Assembly (NCBI GenBank): GCA_034509925.1
Contig: CM067531.1
Span: 5,612,001-5,676,000, forward strand
Reading direction: 5' to 3'
Length of the DNA: 64,000 nt
Origin: Hirudinaria manillensis
Lineage: Eukaryota; Annelida; Clitellata; Hirudinida; Hirudinidae
Shown: positions 22,753 to 35,311 of the stretch, one piece after another
Numbering within the stretch: position 1 is the stretch's first letter
Layout: each line of letters starts with the position of its first letter
Made by a program: the position numbers and the translations under genes
Notes under the pieces: generated by a model
Told to the model about the DNA's origin: nothing
Databases searched by the model: none
The model's input: only the letters and a program-made list of their open reading frames with translations

Positions 22753-25700
22753 ATGTCAGATGGTTAGCTATCAAAACTCTGACTAAAATGTTTAAGTTAT
22801 TAATTGTGGGATTTACACATTTCTTTGGTGGGTTTTTCAGAAATTCAAAAACTTCAGTCCCACCTGCAGCTTCTCAGAAATGAGTACGTTAGATTGCAAA
22901 AGAGAACTGCAGAATTAGAAAATAAACTTCAGAATCTTGAGGATACTTCCAATCAAAACCAATTTGTATCAAAATTGCTTAAATTTATATGTGAACTTTA
23001 TAAGAAGTCAGCATACAGGTACCTAAAAGCATACAGCTTTTTTTTCAACTACTTATTATTTGACTTTAGATCTATTTTCTGTTACTTTAGTGACCTAAAA
23101 ATAAAGGTTGATGGACATGAAATCTTTGGACATTGTTTTGTTTTTAATGCAAGAAGTGACAATTGGGGCATTAAGGAAATTTGTGGCTCATCAAGTTTAG
23201 ATTTGTCAGGTAATTAAGCATTTTTACAGGATGATCTGCAACTAATAAAAATGGCCAATATCTGATATTGGAATGTTGTCAATTAAAACTAGATCTTTCT
23301 CAAGAAGTTGCCTATGCTCTTGTTCAATGGGCATATACAGGCAAATGTGAGATTATTTATGATTCCAGTGAAGATTTTGTGATGAATTTAACAAGGAGTG
23401 CCAACAAGTTTTGTCTTCTTAACCTCAAATCATGGTTTTTAGTTTTACTCATGTTTTTCCTGAAACTATTTAATATTTCTTCTTCACAAACACTGACAGA
23501 ACATTTGTTTCTGCAGCTGCGAGCAGAATTTAATATCAAGAGTTACTTCGAGAAATTGCATAAAATATTATCAAGTAGCCGATGAAGTGTCTGCAGAACA
23601 ATTGGAAAAACATTGTTTGCACATTATTTCAACTTATTGGGCAGGTTTTTTTTGTGAATAATTGAATTGCATTATGTCTAACATTTATTCTTATTATATA
23701 ATTTTTATTAAATAATCATTATTATATAATTTTTAATTGTCTTTTAGTTCCTAAGTTCACTGAGTGCATAGTAAAAGTCTTATAATATCCTAACATCCGA
23801 GTCGTTCGAAACAGGATTGTTTCGGCAGAGAGGACTTTGCCGATCTTCCTGCAGAGACGACTTACAAAATCTTCAAAACAAAGTCTCTCCATCCGCTGCA
23901 CATCGCCATCCGAATGAAGCGCGAGGATGTCGTCTTTCTTTTCCTGATTGATTTTCATTCCCAAGTGAGCATATTATGTTTAAAATCAAATTGATTGTTT
24001 TATTAAAAGCCTACTTTATATATAATAACATATCTCTTTTAATCTTTTAATATAATTAAACTTATGGTTTGGTTAAATAGATTAAACTATGAAATGCTTT
24101 TATTTGTCATTGTTGAAGTTATGGGAGTTGCTGTCATTACCATTGTCTTTATCATCATCGTCGTCGTCGTCGTCATCATCATCAGCATCATCAGCATCAT
24201 CATCATTGTTGTCCATTATAACATGCATTAAATGCAAATCTGGCTATAACTGAATTCATTAAAAATAATATTTTCATGAATTTCAGTCTCCAGTTCTACT
24301 ATTATTTACATTGTTAAATTAATTTATAATCATGAAATAATGTAATTTATACATTTTTTCATAACCAGCTGCCTGACAAGCTCAACGAAATGGATGAGCA
24401 CGGAGATTTTGCTCTTGACCTGGCCCTAAAGAACCATTTCGATGGAATTGCAGCAAACCTCGTGGAACACGGGGTGGACCTCGACAGGCCAGACGAGGAT
24501 GGAAGGACGTTGCTTCATAAAGCAATCATCAGAGGTTTTCTTGAATTTTTTTCATTTCTTTCAATTTAACAAAACAAAAAATTTAAATTATTTTTAAATT
24601 TAAGTCTATTTAATAATTATATTGCTGTCCGTTACTTTTCACGAAAGGGGACGAATTCTCAGCGAGATTTCTGATCGAAAACAACTGCAACGTTGACGCT
24701 CGCACGGATCGTACCAAAGAAACTTCATTGCACTTTGCAGCCACCCACGAGTCCCAAAGCGAGGAAGAATCCGAGGGCGTCTGCAAGATTGCAGAGTTGC
24801 TCATTAAACGTGGATGCAACATAAATGCCCAGGATTATAAAAATTAGTGAGACAATTGCATGATTACTAATGTTACATTATAATAAGATACAATTGCTGA
24901 CTTAACAAATATTACAATGTTTATTAATCTACGATAACAAATAGCTTATTATTTAACTTATTATATTAGTTATATATTATTAATAATTATAATTAAAGTT
25001 ATATAATAATAAGTTAAATAATAAGTTATTTTTATCAAATTATGATAAGACACAATCTTCATCTTCCTCATACTAGAATTGTTTATAGAATAAAATTTGA
25101 GATTTTCTGACTTTTGGTTTAAATCATTCGTTGAATTCAAAGAAGATTTATGTAATGTTATCTATGTTAATGTTAATTAAATCAATTGTTTTTAATTTAT
25201 TTACACAGTACAGCTCTTCACAAAGCCATTAGAAGTAATAACATTGGAATATTCTCAGTCCTCTTAAAGCAGCCTTTGCTGGATCTCGATCTGCAGAATG
25301 CAGACGGTCACACGGCGTTGTGGTTAGCCCTGAGTTCCAAAGAAACGTCGACAAATGCAACCGACTTAGAGTCGATCGATGCCCACAGAGTCAACAATTT
25401 TGCAGATGAACTCGTTGCCAGGGGATGTTCGGTCGACTCCTGCAACGAAGAAACGGGTCCTTAAATTATTTCTCTTTTAATGTTAAACTTAAAATTTATA
25501 TTAAATTAAAAAATATTACACATTCCTTTATGTTTTAGTATTTTACTAATAATTCATTATTTAAAATAAAAATCGTTTTTTTAATTTATGCACTTTTAGG
25601 TTGCACGATGCTTCACGAAGCAGCTCTGAGTGGCGACCAAGAATCTGGACTTTTTCTGATCAAACACGAAGCCAATCTGAACATATGCAATCTTCAGGTG

Positions 25701-28700
25701 GAATGGGTTGACCCCTTTAGTCAAAAGTTTTTGGAGTTTTAATGGCTTAAATTTCGTTATTCAATAATTTAATCAATTCCATAGCACAATTTGTTTGATT
25801 GTTTTAATGAAGTATAAATATTTTATAATTCCCTGCATCTTAGGAACCTTCTAGATGCTAATCAATGCATAGTTATGATTTTTAGCAATTATTATGACCA
25901 TTTATTTTGACCAGTATTTAAGTTAATAAATATTTGTTTATTAAACATTTTGTAACACCTCAGGGAGAAACGCCACTTCATATAGCATGCAAACTGAGGC
26001 TCCTCAGATTGGTTCAAGCATTGCTAGATCAAGGAGCAGAAGTTAACGTTCAGACGGTTCCCTCTCTGGGATGCGTCCTACTCTCAAATCCCTTCTCTCT
26101 CGAAGCCCCTTCCAGGCAAACTCCTCTTCACATTGCAGCTCAAAGCGGCTTTCAGGATGTTGTCGAACAAATTTTAAACTCTTGTGGTGAGGTCTTCAGA
26201 TCTTTATTTGATTTTGCCAAACGTTTTTACATCCACACCTGGAGGCATGCCTTAAAATTATCTACTCTTTTGGGTGTTGGCATTTTATTATTTTATTATT
26301 TATTGTAAGTAATTGCTTGTAAACACGATCAAAGTTTTGTATCAATATTTTAATGCATGAACCTTACAAACCCAAATGGTAAGGGCCAGGCTCTCTAGAT
26401 GCCTTATTAATCTGCTACTTAGCACATCTATTTAACACATCCATTCAGTACATCCATCTATCCCAGGTGATGCAAGTTAGACTTTGTTAGAGGTGCTCAA
26501 ATCATGACCAAAAAACTAGGCAACCAAACCTTATTTAATCAGCAAACATTTTATTTGTTTAATGTTTTAAATACATTTTGATAGAACATTCTACATTCCT
26601 AATACCTAAGCTTCTTGTACTTCTAGACTCTCATGGGAAACATCTGGATTTAGAATTAAAAGATTCCCAGCAAAACACTGCTTTGGGGGTCGCTCTGTGG
26701 AGCGGCCATTACGACGTGGCTCGTCTGCTCGTATCTCACGGTGCCAACGTTAATTGTAAGAAGGACGGAGGTTTGTATCTCATCCAAGAAGCCATCAGTA
26801 GGAGAGATAACGAAAGTGCCATTTTCTTGTTGGACTGCAAAGTTGATTTTAAAGTCAGGTAAGGTTTGTCTTTAAAGGTTCAAAGATTAAATTCAAAAGG
26901 TGCCCCTTTGTGGACCATGGTTGTTATGGTAACAGGAGTCCTTCAGGTTTGGATCTTCTTGAATTGGCAGTTGAAGAGAATTTACTTGAAGTGATTGAAA
27001 AGTTGTGCTTGAAGGGGGTTGACGTGAACGTAGTTGACGATTCAAATAATTGTCTTCTTTGGAGGGCCTTGGATAAACAAAAGTTTGAAGTTTCCAAAAT
27101 ACTTGTAACTCATTTACATTTCTTTGAGTTTTTATTTCTTCAAAATATCCTAGTGCTTTTGTTAAAGAGTAGAATTGAGTCTAATTAATTACTCTAATTA
27201 ATTTATTAAAACTCTAATCTCGACTTCTTTGCCCCATTAAAGGTTCGACATGGCTGCGATGTTGACCATTGGTCCTTGGGAACGGGTGGCTGGCAACAAA
27301 CAATGTTGCATCGAGCAATTGATGAAAATAAAGAAGATGTTGCATGTTTTCTGGTCAAAAGGTTTGGTTCTAATTGATACTTTAATCAATTTATTGTTTA
27401 ATTTTTTGCTTTGTTTAATTATAAATGGCAGCAAGTGTGACATAAATGCACCTAGAAAACCTGGACCTTTTGGAGATGAAAGTGAAGAGGGAAGGTATGC
27501 CAAAGAAATATTCTTTTGAATACATTTTGCATTGAATTCCCTCTTATTTATGATAAAATGATTCTTTATTAGATATGTAGATATAAATATCAGATGTAGG
27601 CTATACCCTACCTATACTGTTATGCCTTTATGTGGATTCAATAGTTTTGTTATAAATTAATGCCAATCTCTTTGCATATCTTGTTATTCCTGATAGGGAA
27701 CTTCTGTAAGTTTTTCCAATGCAAACTTGATTTATTATTTTAAAATATATTTATTCTTCATCAGAGATGGTCAGGGACCAATACATTTGTCTGCCTCTTG
27801 GGGATTGGTCAAATTGATGTTGAATCTTATCGAAGAGAATGTTGATGTGAATGCTAAGGTCTGTTTGAGCTGCATTCTAGTTTCAAATTTTATAATTTGA
27901 CCTTGAGATCTATCCAAATAAATTATCTAACGCTAGCCCACACTTCTCCCATGGTTACGATAATGATTACAAGTCAAATTTATCATTTGCAGTTCAATAA
28001 ATCCAGCCTTCATGATGTGAATAACATTCATTGATAATGTTGTTTTCAAGTAACAACCAGTTAAATTATAATTTAGGATTCTGAAGGGGATACTGCACTT
28101 CATGTGGCCCTCAAAAATCAACACCATGATATAATCTCGCTCCTGTTGTCTGTTCCTGGCTTAATTCTATCAATTAGAAATAAGAGAAATCAGACTCCAT
28201 TCTCTTTGGCCATGACTACGCGCAACAACAAAGCTGCCTTTGCAATTCTCGACAGGTCTCCTAATGCAGCCGAGCAGGTTGTCGTTCTATTTCCATTGAT
28301 ACTATTGCATAATATTTTATAATTGTTGAATATAATATTGTTGTATGTAATACTGATGCATAATAGTGTAGACTTAAGGCTCTCAGGTCTTTGCCAGAGT
28401 AGGAGTAAATAAATGGCTACCAACTTAAATAAACTTTTTCCTCTTAGTTGGACAACAAAGGAAGGTCTTTTCTCCACATGGCAATTGAGTCCAAAGACCT
28501 CGAAAGTGTTTTGTTCCTGATCGGAGTTGGTGTGAACGTGAACTTTCGCGTTCAGGATTCGTCTCAAAGAACTCCTCTTCACATAGCCGTCGTCATGGGC
28601 AATGAAATGATCCTGAGAAATCTTGTTGGTTATTTATGAATTGTTGTTGGTGCTCACAAAAATCAGTCTTATCCTGGAGTAAACTAATAATTCTAGTTAT

Positions 28701-30234
28701 TGGCTGGAGCAAGAATCAATGACGTTACTTCACAAAAACAGAATTCTCTTCATTTGGCAGCAGTTCACGAACATCCTATCATCGCTTCTATTTTGATTGA
28801 GAACAAGATCGATTGCAATGCAGTGGACGATTCCTTGAACAATGGTTATTTATATCACTTATCATCAAGTTATCATACATATTAAAATCTTGGTGTTTCT
28901 GCAGCTCTACATCTGGCTTGCCAATTTGGTCACTTAAATGTGATCAGAATCTTGTTGACTCAGACTAATATCAACATCATTTCCTCAAATTTGAAGTTTG
29001 TCTTAAATTAAGCAATTCATTAGCTCTGTAATACCGTATGTGTTATGCTTCTTTCAGAGGGCAGAACCCCCTTCACGTGCTCGGTCATTATGGCAAAGAG
29101 AATGCAGCTGCCATCCTTGAATTCGTAATGGAATGCTTCCCGCAATATCCGATCGATCAAGTCGACATTAATGGAAATACAGGTTGCTTCGATTATGCTT
29201 AAGTTTTTCAAAATTATGGTTATATTGCTCTTACATATTTTCAAATGAGGACAACAAAATTCCCTTTGTTCAATGTGAAGAGCCAAAGCTCTCAATTTTG
29301 CAAAAATGAAAAAAGGAAGGGGAATTTTAGCAACACTAACTAATAACTATTAATATTAATATTAATTAATAACTATTAATAGTTGATAAATCATTGAAAT
29401 TGCATACGAATTGATAGCTAAGGTGAAAGTTTATTTGAGAATGAAACGCAAGAGATATTTCCAAAGTATATAAAGAATGCAAAATCAAGGGATCTGATGA
29501 AGTTGGCTCAGAGCAAAATAATGCAAATTCGTATGTTAAGTATATTTTTGAGTGACAGAATGATCCTGTGGTTGGTATGTAAACACAGGAAAACTCAGGC
29601 CATCATAGGAAAAAGCCACCTGTAGTCACACTCATTTTATTCTTAGATACTTCTGCCATCAAAAAACCCCACAATTTTAAAATATTAACTTCACTGTTCC
29701 CATGAAGCTTTTTTTTTTACCTAGTTCTCATGTTGGCATACTTCAATGGAAATAGTTCTCTCTGCAAATCTCTAGTGAAGTTTGGGGCTGAAATTGGAAC
29801 AACAAACAAAGAAGGAACTTCTATTTTCAATGCCCCAGTAGCCACAAAGCAATTGCTTTTCAAACTTTTAGGTATTGAACACTTAAAACAAATTCCCATG
29901 ATTATTCAAAATTAAAACCTAGCTTTGAAATGAACTATCTCCAGACACGCTGAACAAGGAGCCCCCGTGGACGGACGGCGAGAACTGCTTGAACTGCGAC
30001 ATCAGGTTCAGCCTCACCACCAGGAAACACCACTGGTTGATATCATTCCTCTACAATTCTTCTATTGAGGATGCTTTTTCTTATCGAGAACTTGATTGTA
30101 CTTTCAGCCGCCATTGTGGACGACTTCTGTGTGCAAAGTGCTCCGTCAGGGACATTCCCATAATAAAGTTTGGCTTGTCTAAGCCAGTCAGGGTATGTGA
30201 CATCTGCTTCGACATACTGACTATGGCAAACTGA
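22753..30234 (+). CDS. ANKFY1: Rabankyrin-5: BTB, ankyrin repeats and FYVE finger
   Basis: Twenty-four exons give 1,146 residues (human about 1,170): 22753-22762, 22841-23018, 23091-23209, 23293-23434, 23517-23640, 23815-23964, 24369-24534, 24648-24846, 25209-25456, 25600-25697, 25964-26186, 26627-26858, 26936-27104, 27243-27361, 27432-27494, 27765-27858, 28077-28277, 28448-28624, 28697-28844, 28905-28995, 29058-29182, 29725-29871, 29945-30035, 30108-30234. The start MSD|EIQKLQSHLQLL leads a coiled coil. A BTB domain (DLKIKVDGHEIFGHCFVFNA, EVAYALVQWAYTG) follows, with a BACK-like part (SRNCIKYYQVADE). About 20 ankyrin repeats come next. A C-terminal FYVE finger has CLNCDIRFSLTTRKHHCRHC then GRLLCAKCS, which binds PI3P on early endosomes. 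In the known family the protein is a Rab5 effector in endocytosis and macropinocytosis. The intron after exon 5 appears to be GC-AG. Confidence 0.96.
24148..24211. repeat. Intronic CGT/CAT microsatellite
   Basis: A compound (CGT)n, (CAT)n and AGCATCATC tract lies in ANKFY1 intron 6, between exons 6 and 7. Confidence 0.85.
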
Positions 30235-30975
30235 AGATCAAAGCCTCATTTAACTTTATTCTTTTCCAAGTTTTGAAATTTATTAAATTTGAAATTAATT
30301 CAATTGTGAGATTTTTATGAACCAATGTAACACACAATTCAAAATCTTATGTTATGTGAATCAGAAAAAAATATGTGAAGCAAAAGCTCATAGCATGAAT
30401 AGACTATGATCCTGCCACTGTCTAAAAACACACAGGTCAAATCAAATTAAAGCAAGCAAGAAAAAGTAAGGATTTTAACAAAAATCATAGAACCGTAGAA
30501 AACGTTAAGTCGTCTCGTCGAAACATTTGTGCACACGTGCCGCAAGCGATAAGACGAGATGCGAAACATTTTGGAGCAGGAAGGATGGGGCAAATGGCAT
30601 CTCAGTGGTAAGTAAGCATAGCATCCTTTCCTATTAGAAAAAGTGTATGGAGTCCCACACACCTCAAGTGAACAAGCTAGATTTATTATACTCTTCCAAG
30701 TGGGTCAAAACACAATTAAACAAAAAGTCTGCTGGGGAAGGTTCTGGAGGTCCCTCTGCGTCTTCTGCTCGTATTCAGTCGCTCTGGTTGTAAAGTATGT
30801 AGCCTGCACGAAAGTAAATGCAAAAGCAGCAATTAACTATTGTCCGTGCCGCATCAAAAATTCAAACGAAAGTAACCTTTGTTCTTAATCACTTCCTGAT
30901 AAGCTAAAATAAGAAAACATTTATTAACATATAGGACAAAACCAAGAAAAATCTAGCATCATTTCTTGTAGATTA
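30235..30975. other. Convergent 3' flanks of ANKFY1 and the 31-33 kb gene
   Basis: This holds the 3' UTRs of two convergent genes. No separate gene is supported. The minus-strand exon upstream begins at 30976. Confidence 0.4.
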
Positions 30976-33254
30976 CTAACTTGAATTCATAAATGCCTGG
31001 GCATGCTTCAGATTGAAGACTGACTTCGACAAAGATTCTGGCCTTCGCACGAGAAGAGCAAAGACTTTCGGTTTTGGGTTCTCCTCTTCGGCCTTGGATC
31101 CCACGGCTACCAAAGATTTAGAAGAAAATTCAGTGGCTGGAAACTGACTTCTATTAGGAATAGAGACACGTGGAATTATGTCCCGACTTCCACAGTGTTG
31201 AGAGACATTTCTGGCAAGTGCTCTACTAGAGCTCTCACCCTCGTCAGGAATATGCCTAAAATTGCAAAGCTCCGGCATCTTTTGACTGGCTTGCTTTGGT
31301 AGTTCCATGTTTTGTGAAACTTTCTTCGTTTCATTGACTACTTTTTCCGGCAAAACTGACGTTCCTTTTTCTTCGACGTGATTCTGAACAGACAGATGGT
31401 TTTTACTTCTTGGAATGTTCTGCTCACCAATGTGAATATTTCTTTTCATGCACATGTTAACTTCATTTTTCTTGCTTTTGCAGCACATTTCCGAGGAACA
31501 TTTTTCACCAAAAGATATAATATCAGGCAAACGTGAATCTTCAGGGATCGACTTTTTTGACTCATTTGAACAGACCGTTTTCTTGAGCTTCTTTTTCTTT
31601 TTCACTATAGAAAATTGGTCAAAGTCACCAAATGAATCTTTTAAAGGGAGTACAAACTTTGGGTCCTCCTCTAAAACTCTTGAATGAGGAGTGGGATCAC
31701 CGTGGCAATTCTTTGATAATTCTATTTCTTGGCATTCACCAGAATCATTCAATTCTAAACTTTTCTTTACAAAATTAGAATCAAGGTCTTTTTGTGAATC
31801 ACTTAATGGCTCCATTTTTTTCTCTTCTACAGGATTTTTTGGCATATCATCATCTAAAGAATCTTTTTTTGAAATCTTTTTTTTGTGTTTTTTGCTTTTG
31901 GCTGATTTTGCAATGGAAGACACTTTTACATCCTCGTTAATAAAATTAATAATTTCTTCCAAAGGAATGTTGCCTTTATAATCAGGCACTTGGTTTGAAG
32001 TAATGTGTTTTTCCTTCATTTTTTGCTTCTTTTTCTCTTTTCTAGAAAGCATTTCTTGATATTTTTTGGACTTAGTTTCTTCTGAGGATTTCTGAACCTC
32101 GTGGTCTGTATCCTTTGCTGCTTCACTTAGGTGAGAGTAATCAACATTCATTGAACTCTGAGTGCCTAGGACAAGATATTATTTATAAATAAGTCGTCAA
32201 AATCATTTCTTCATATTGAAAAAAAAATGTAACCTTCATAAGAAGAGACCGTGGGCATCTTATTTACATCGGGAAATTTCTGAAGTCGTCCATCCCGATA
32301 CGTTGAACAAGCATGTTCACGATATTCATGGATGGGTTCTTTGTTCCTCTTCAGATAGAGTGAATTTCCATTGGAAAGAAACTCATCTTTATAACTTGGT
32401 ACCAGCAGGGGAGATTTGCTTGGATCCAAGCTCCTATTTATATCACGAATGACAGAATGAACCATATTGCAATCATTATTTGACTTCTCATTAAAGGAAT
32501 GTTTTGACATATCATCCAATTCAATATAACTTTTTAAATCTGAACTCGATGCAACGTCAATGACAGATTTATTGGATGGCTTATCTTCAGTCAAAGCTTG
32601 CACAGAGATAGAAGTTGGAGCTGAACCATCCAGAATGTGGTTATCAGAAAATTTGACTGCTTGACTATTACTATCACCATTAATTCCATGTAAAACTGTT
32701 GTTAAGTGGCTAGTTACATTCTGTGATTTGCTTGAATCGGGATGTTTGGCGTAATTGTTATCAAGTTCGTTGCCATTCGGATCATCTATAAATGAAAAAT
32801 CCACCTCGTATCTCTCTTCAACATGTTCTGGTACCTTGATAACTTTGCTATTATCACTAGAGCTTGATTTACCTTTTGTGGCTGGTAACATCTTTTCTTT
32901 GAGAAGTGCCCACTGTCGCTCAATATAGTTCGAGTTTTCTCTAAGAGTGCTGCTGACCAAACTGTTAGAGCTGATATGAACAATAGAAGTACCAGTTTGG
33001 GTATTGTAGTAACTGTTAGAAGAGACTGGCTGTGCCATGGAAGAATCAGCATGACAAAAGTGGCTACTAAACGAAGAACTTCCTTTGCGAAAATTATGTG
33101 AGACTGGCGTATCGCTGACAAAAAAGCGCTTGGTGTATTCTGATTGGGATGACCTAGAACTAACTTCATCACAAATAGCATTAACATCTTCAGGAGTAAT
33201 CAGTCTTCTAACTGGATTCGTTTCGGCATGATCTTCGCAATCATCATGCTGCAT
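30976..33254 (-). CDS. Unrecognised Ser/Lys-rich protein, 736 residues
   Basis: Two minus-strand exons (33254-32234 and 32165-30976) join in frame through a G|GTTACA donor and a CCTAG acceptor (YEG|TQSSMNVDY). The first exon is Ser/Asn-rich and hydrophilic, starting MQHDDCEDHAETNPVRRLIT, with NYIERQWALLKEKMLPATKG and ERYEVDFSFIDDPNG. The second has a basic helical block, KYQEMLSRKEKKKQKMKEKH, then IPLEEIINFINEDVK followed by KSAKSKKHKKKISKK. Its C-terminus is KPKVFALLVRRPESLSKSVF. There is no signal peptide or TM segment. The lysine runs look like nuclear localisation signals, so a nuclear, largely disordered protein is likely. I do not recognise the family. Two long open exons with a clean junction argue strongly that it is real. 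Confidence 0.8.
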
Positions 33255-35311
33255 TTCTTATTTTACGAACATTACTTAAACATTTCTGAAGTGTAAAAAA
33301 AATTCAAGATTCATAACCGGCACAAATATTGGGGCATGAATTTCGAAACTTACACTCGAACCGACGTCTTGAGCAGGCATAAAAACTTTAAAAATGCGAA
33401 ATTTTAGGTAATAAAACTAACTTTGAAAAAGTGAAAAAGCGACACAGCAGAACGTCACGAATCCTAGGCCTCACCGCAAGTCCTAAAACTAAACAAGTCA
33501 AAAACCCATGCAAGGCAACATCAGTCTAGAAATAAAGCGCTAAAAAAATTAAAGAATTGTCATAAATATAATTAGACAACAAAAGAAAATGCCGTTTTTA
33601 ATTTACATGTGTTTATAAAATGTGTTGCTGGAACCAGAATTAAGTAGCACGCAGTTATACATTCATCACACATTACGCTTTAATTAATATCATAACAGAT
33701 GAAACAAACCATTTCTTTCATAAAAAAAAACACTCTTTTTTTAACATATATTTTTGCAATATCTTAGTTATTAAAATGTGTTCATCATCAAAATCAGATT
33801 GTGATATTGGTACCTAACTTTCTCCAAATAATTAAAATAGCCACGGGGCAAGGGGTCAAGTGCCATCTCCTATCTTTATCAGTATGTCTCTCATGTAGGG
33901 GTAGACAAAGTAAGGCCAGTGGGCTAGATGCGCGCTACAAGCAGTTGTAAGTGGTCCACGGAATGACTGAGCCTAAAATGGTTTCGAAGAGCAGGACTAC
34001 ATGCTACATGCAACAACATTCGAATCTTATTGCCGCACGTTTTATTACGGAATAAAGTAAAATCATTGTGGCCCATGTTTCACCTTTGTTTGTATCTTGA
34101 CTCCAAATTAGTAAAAAAATTAGTCTTTAGTAAAAAATTCTCTCTCTCAAACAATGAAACCATAAATAGCCTATTGAAGAGGTCATGCAAGCCTGCCCCA
34201 CCAAGAAGGCAGATCGAAACAGCACTGAAACGATTGCGGTCAACTACTTCGATTAGATTTGTATGTATTAAATAATGCATTTTGATGCAGTTGTTAATTT
34301 TTGAAAGTATTAGAATTGATTCGGTGCCCTTAATTTCAATAAAAAAGAATCAGAGCTTTCAAAAAAGCTTAAAGCTAAAAGCTAACAGCTTTTTATAACC
34401 AAATCAAATGTGATTTTGTTTCAAGATATTGTTGAGACATTCTTGGCATGTAAATTTGAATAACTTCTCTCTCTCCCTTTCTCTAGATTTTCAGAAAGAT
34501 TGTTGTCCAGAATTAAAGTTATTTAAGTAGAAGTATTTAAGAAGTGCTAACCCTCGTGGTCCCCCTATAGAACCCGCGGTCAAATAAGAAGGTTCCCATC
34601 GGTCTATGTGGGCCGCAATTTTTGCACCCAATGGGACCATTTTAAGCCTCGTTTGTTTGTGTTTGCTAGATCTCATTACGATCAGTCTTATTTAAGCAGG
34701 AAATATCTAGCATAAATTTATTGTTAGTCTAGTAAAATAATAAATAATAAATTTTATTAAAAAAATCATTGAAATTACCCCCATAAAACATATTTCCTCT
34801 CTTATATCTATCCCTTATTATTTTCCTCTCCAATTCATGATTCCTTAGTCAGTCACTACTCAAAGGTCACTTGGCTTGCCTTCCTGCCTCCGATGCTTTT
34901 CAACATAAGTTTTATAAAAATGTTTCCACCACATGCACCCTTCCAGGGAAGACCATCTTGTTGGTCACAATGCACTGACCGTATTTGCCTTTGCATCACC
35001 ACAGCTAGATGAAACTTGACAAGATTATGACATGGTTTCACAGCTGTCAATAATGTGAGGCTAGAAGGCTTCAAAATTTGATATCTCACGCTGGTCAATC
35101 TCATCCATTTATTGAAAACATAAAAACTCATGCAGGAAAATCTGCCTTTTTTTGAAGACAAGACACCAACCAAGTGTAGAAATTTTATTGCTGCACAATC
35201 CATTGACCACTCAAAAATTCACACAATGTAAAATTCCAATGATAAAAACAAAATTTTGCTTTCCTGACGGCATTGGGTCAGTTTAAAAATACCACTTCGC
35301 AATCATTTCTG
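33255..35311. other. Intergenic with repeat insertions
   Basis: The left part holds the upstream region of the 736-residue gene. The middle has a hAT-like terminus and repeat copy 2. The right part (35,311 down to about 35,180) is the aldolase 3' UTR, with a minus-strand AATAAA near 35,185. The 115-residue minus ORF at 34,856-35,203 overlaps that UTR and is probably spurious. Confidence 0.45.
33895..34320. repeat. hAT-like non-autonomous element remnant, repeat copy 2
   Basis: TAGGGGTAGACAAAGTAAGG followed by CCAGTGGGCTAGATGCG resembles hAT/Charlie termini (CAGGGGT…CAAACT…GGCCCG…GGCC). Downstream, 34,030-34,285 is collinear with 155-430. The opposite terminus and an 8-bp duplication are not found, so the extent is approximate. 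Confidence 0.45.

Noticed and set aside
34856..35203. 115-residue minus-strand ORF downstream of aldolase
   Set aside because: It lies in the expected aldolase 3' UTR and has no recognisable domain.
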